From Christiangramia sp. (GTDB lineage Bacteria; Bacteroidota; Bacteroidia; Flavobacteriales; Flavobacteriaceae), in assembly GCA_024635735.1 (NCBI GenBank), contig JAGXII010000030.1, forward strand, positions 1-16,552: a DNA stretch of 16,552 nucleotides, in the 5' to 3' direction. The position numbers and the translations under genes were made by a program. Of this stretch, positions 15,552 through 16,552 are shown piece after piece. The notes under the pieces are model-generated. The model had not been told where the DNA came from and searched no databases. It saw only the letters and a program-made list of their open reading frames with translations. How positions within the stretch are numbered: position 1 is the first letter of the stretch; each line of letters begins with the position of its first letter.

Positions 15552-16552
15552 TTACAACTACCACACCACCCTAGCTAACTACTTTGCAGCCCAGCCCCTC
15601 TTTTTTGATGGCGATCTGCAAAAGAAACCCCATGTTCGTAAATGTATGGAGCAACCCTGGCAGCAAACCAAAGCAGAGTTGTGGGATGAAGTGACCGAAA
15701 CCCTCTGCGATTTAAACTTTATACAAGCCAAAGCCTGCGCCAAACAAACCTACGATTTAGTAAAAGACTACCATTTTGCACTGGATGGCCTGCCAGAATA
15801 CCAACCCGAAAAAGAAAAAGAACGCAAGCGCCAGGAGAGATTAGATAAATATAAACAGGATTTAATTGCCTGTGCAAAAGGAGAAATAACCAGGTTTGAA
15901 TTAGAAGTACCTGAAAGCATTACTCCCTGGACGGAGGAGCAAATTAATGCCGAAATTGAACGAATAAAAGCGAATCCAACAAAAGCTGACATTTTAAAAG
16001 ACTTCCTTAATTTTTTAAGGAATGAAAGCAGTAACCTGCAAAACGATGCAAGCGAATTTGTTTTTTTTACCCATCAGCAAGCATGGAATTTTGCTGCTGA
16101 TGGACCTGTTGGCAAGGCTGCAGAAAAGCTTAATCCGGAAAACACAAAATTTCTCTTTTTGCGTATCCCGCCCACTCGTCCGCCATGGAATCCATATCCA
16201 CAGAGCTTACAAACACTTAAGGGGCATACATCCAAAGTCACTGCCGTGGCCATCACACAGGACGGGAAACAAGCCATGTCTGGTGCTGAGCGTAGTGACA
16301 ATACCTGCCTCCTTTGGGATCTGGATAGCGGAAAAATTTTACAAACCTTCAAAGGGCATACAACCACAGTCACTTCTGTGGCCATCACCCTGAACAGAAA
16401 ACAGGCCATTACTGGATCTCGGGACAATACCTGCATTCTATGGGATCTGGTTAGTGGGAAAGCTGTACAAACTCTCATATGTCATACTAACTGGGTCCAT
16501 GCTGTAGCCATCACCCCGGACGGCAAGAAGGCAATTTCTGGTTCTTGGGACA
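15538..16552 (+). CDS. second WD40 protein with the same adaptor, 3' end missing
   Basis: A paralogue of the preceding WD40 gene; 338 codons are visible and the frame is open at the right edge. The start ATG lies inside the previous gene's last codons and gives MKKINYNYHTTLANYF, aligning with MQKNNYHTAIAIYF of the paralogue. The adaptor (about 8-190) keeps LWDEVTETLCDLNFIQAK and TYDLVKDYHFALDGLPEY and is nearly identical over the first 110 residues, then diverges. A Pro-rich hinge (RIPPTRPPWNPYP) leads into WD40 blades from about 229: LKGHTSKVTAVAIT, FKGHTTTVTSVAIT, and CHTNWVHAVAIT, each ending SGxxxNTCxLWDL or a variant. These blades are much more alike than those of the neighbour and sit in DNA of about 51% GC against about 26%. 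It probably offers a different recognition surface to the same NACHT partner; that is inference. Confidence 0.88.
   Translation, partial: MKKINYNYHTTLANYFAAQPLFFDGDLQKKPHVRKCMEQPWQQTKAELWDEVTETLCDLNFIQAKACAKQTYDLVKDYHFALDGLPEYQPEKEKERKRQERLDKYKQDLIACAKGEITRFELEVPESITPWTEEQINAEIERIKANPTKADILKDFLNFLRNESSNLQNDASEFVFFTHQQAWNFAADGPVGKAAEKLNPENTKFLFLRIPPTRPPWNPYPQSLQTLKGHTSKVTAVAITQDGKQAMSGAERSDNTCLLWDLDSGKILQTFKGHTTTVTSVAITLNRKQAITGSRDNTCILWDLVSGKAVQTLICHTNWVHAVAITPDGKKAISGSWD
15559..15990 (+). repeat. duplicated adaptor segment, copy 2
   Basis: Copy of 12984-13415 at a constant 2575-base offset, encoding the adaptor of the second WD40 gene. Most differences in the part I compared are third-position changes, which suggests the protein sequence is kept under selection after duplication. 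Confidence 0.85.
16222..16552 (+). repeat. near-identical WD40 blade repeats
   Basis: GH-type blade starts fall at 16222, 16354 and 16480. The spacings are 132 bases (44 residues, with a two-residue insertion GAERSDNT versus GSRDNT) and 126 bases (42 residues). DNA-level similarity between blades is visible, for example gtggccatcac in the first two and gtagccatcac in the third. The array runs off the window. Confidence 0.85.

Overview
The window looks like Bacteroidota DNA. Overall GC is moderate to low, intergenic DNA is AT-rich, starts lack a Shine-Dalgarno motif, and the coding style is rich in Lys, Asn, Ile and Glu. I cannot name a genus. Every supportable gene lies on the + strand with short gaps or overlaps, so this is probably one long transcript or two or three adjacent ones. 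No intergenic gap exceeds 90 bases. I see no tRNA, rRNA, CRISPR array, transposase or convincing terminator.

Layout: (1) 2-4003 is a 5'-truncated DUF4062-NACHT-TPR protein with nine exact-period 48-residue TPR units. (2) 4091-4288 is an unrecognised 65-residue protein. (3) 4305-7622 is a zinc ribbon-TIR-STAND NTPase-TPR protein. (4) 7668-8216 is a stand-alone SpoT/MESH1-type HD hydrolase of alarmones. (5) 8203-10815 is a RelA/SpoT-type nucleotide synthetase fused to a helical repeat region, a SLOG-like Rossmann domain and a C-terminal RyR domain. It overlaps the hydrolase gene by 14 bases. (6) 10900-12966 is a DUF4062-NACHT protein that stops just before the usual sensor part. (7) 12969-15551 is a WD40 protein whose N-terminus looks like the missing tail of the NACHT protein. 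(8) 15538 to the right edge is a second WD40 protein with nearly the same N-terminus but a different propeller.

Taken together this looks like a biological-conflict (defence) island: three STAND/NLR-like switches with TPR or WD40 sensor arrays, next to a hydrolase/synthetase pair that resembles toxSAS toxin-antitoxin modules. My model is inference. TPR/WD40 parts detect an invader, the STAND cores assemble, the TIR domain consumes NAD+, and an NAD-derived nucleotide may be read by the SLOG or RyR part of the synthetase. The synthetase would then arrest growth through alarmones or tRNA pyrophosphorylation, with the HD hydrolase as antidote.

Two structural themes recur. The sensor parts differ in base composition from the NTPase parts of the same genes. 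The DUF4062-NACHT-WD40 architecture, known as one chain in eukaryotic NWD1 and TEP1, is split here into a motor gene and at least two interchangeable-looking WD40 genes.
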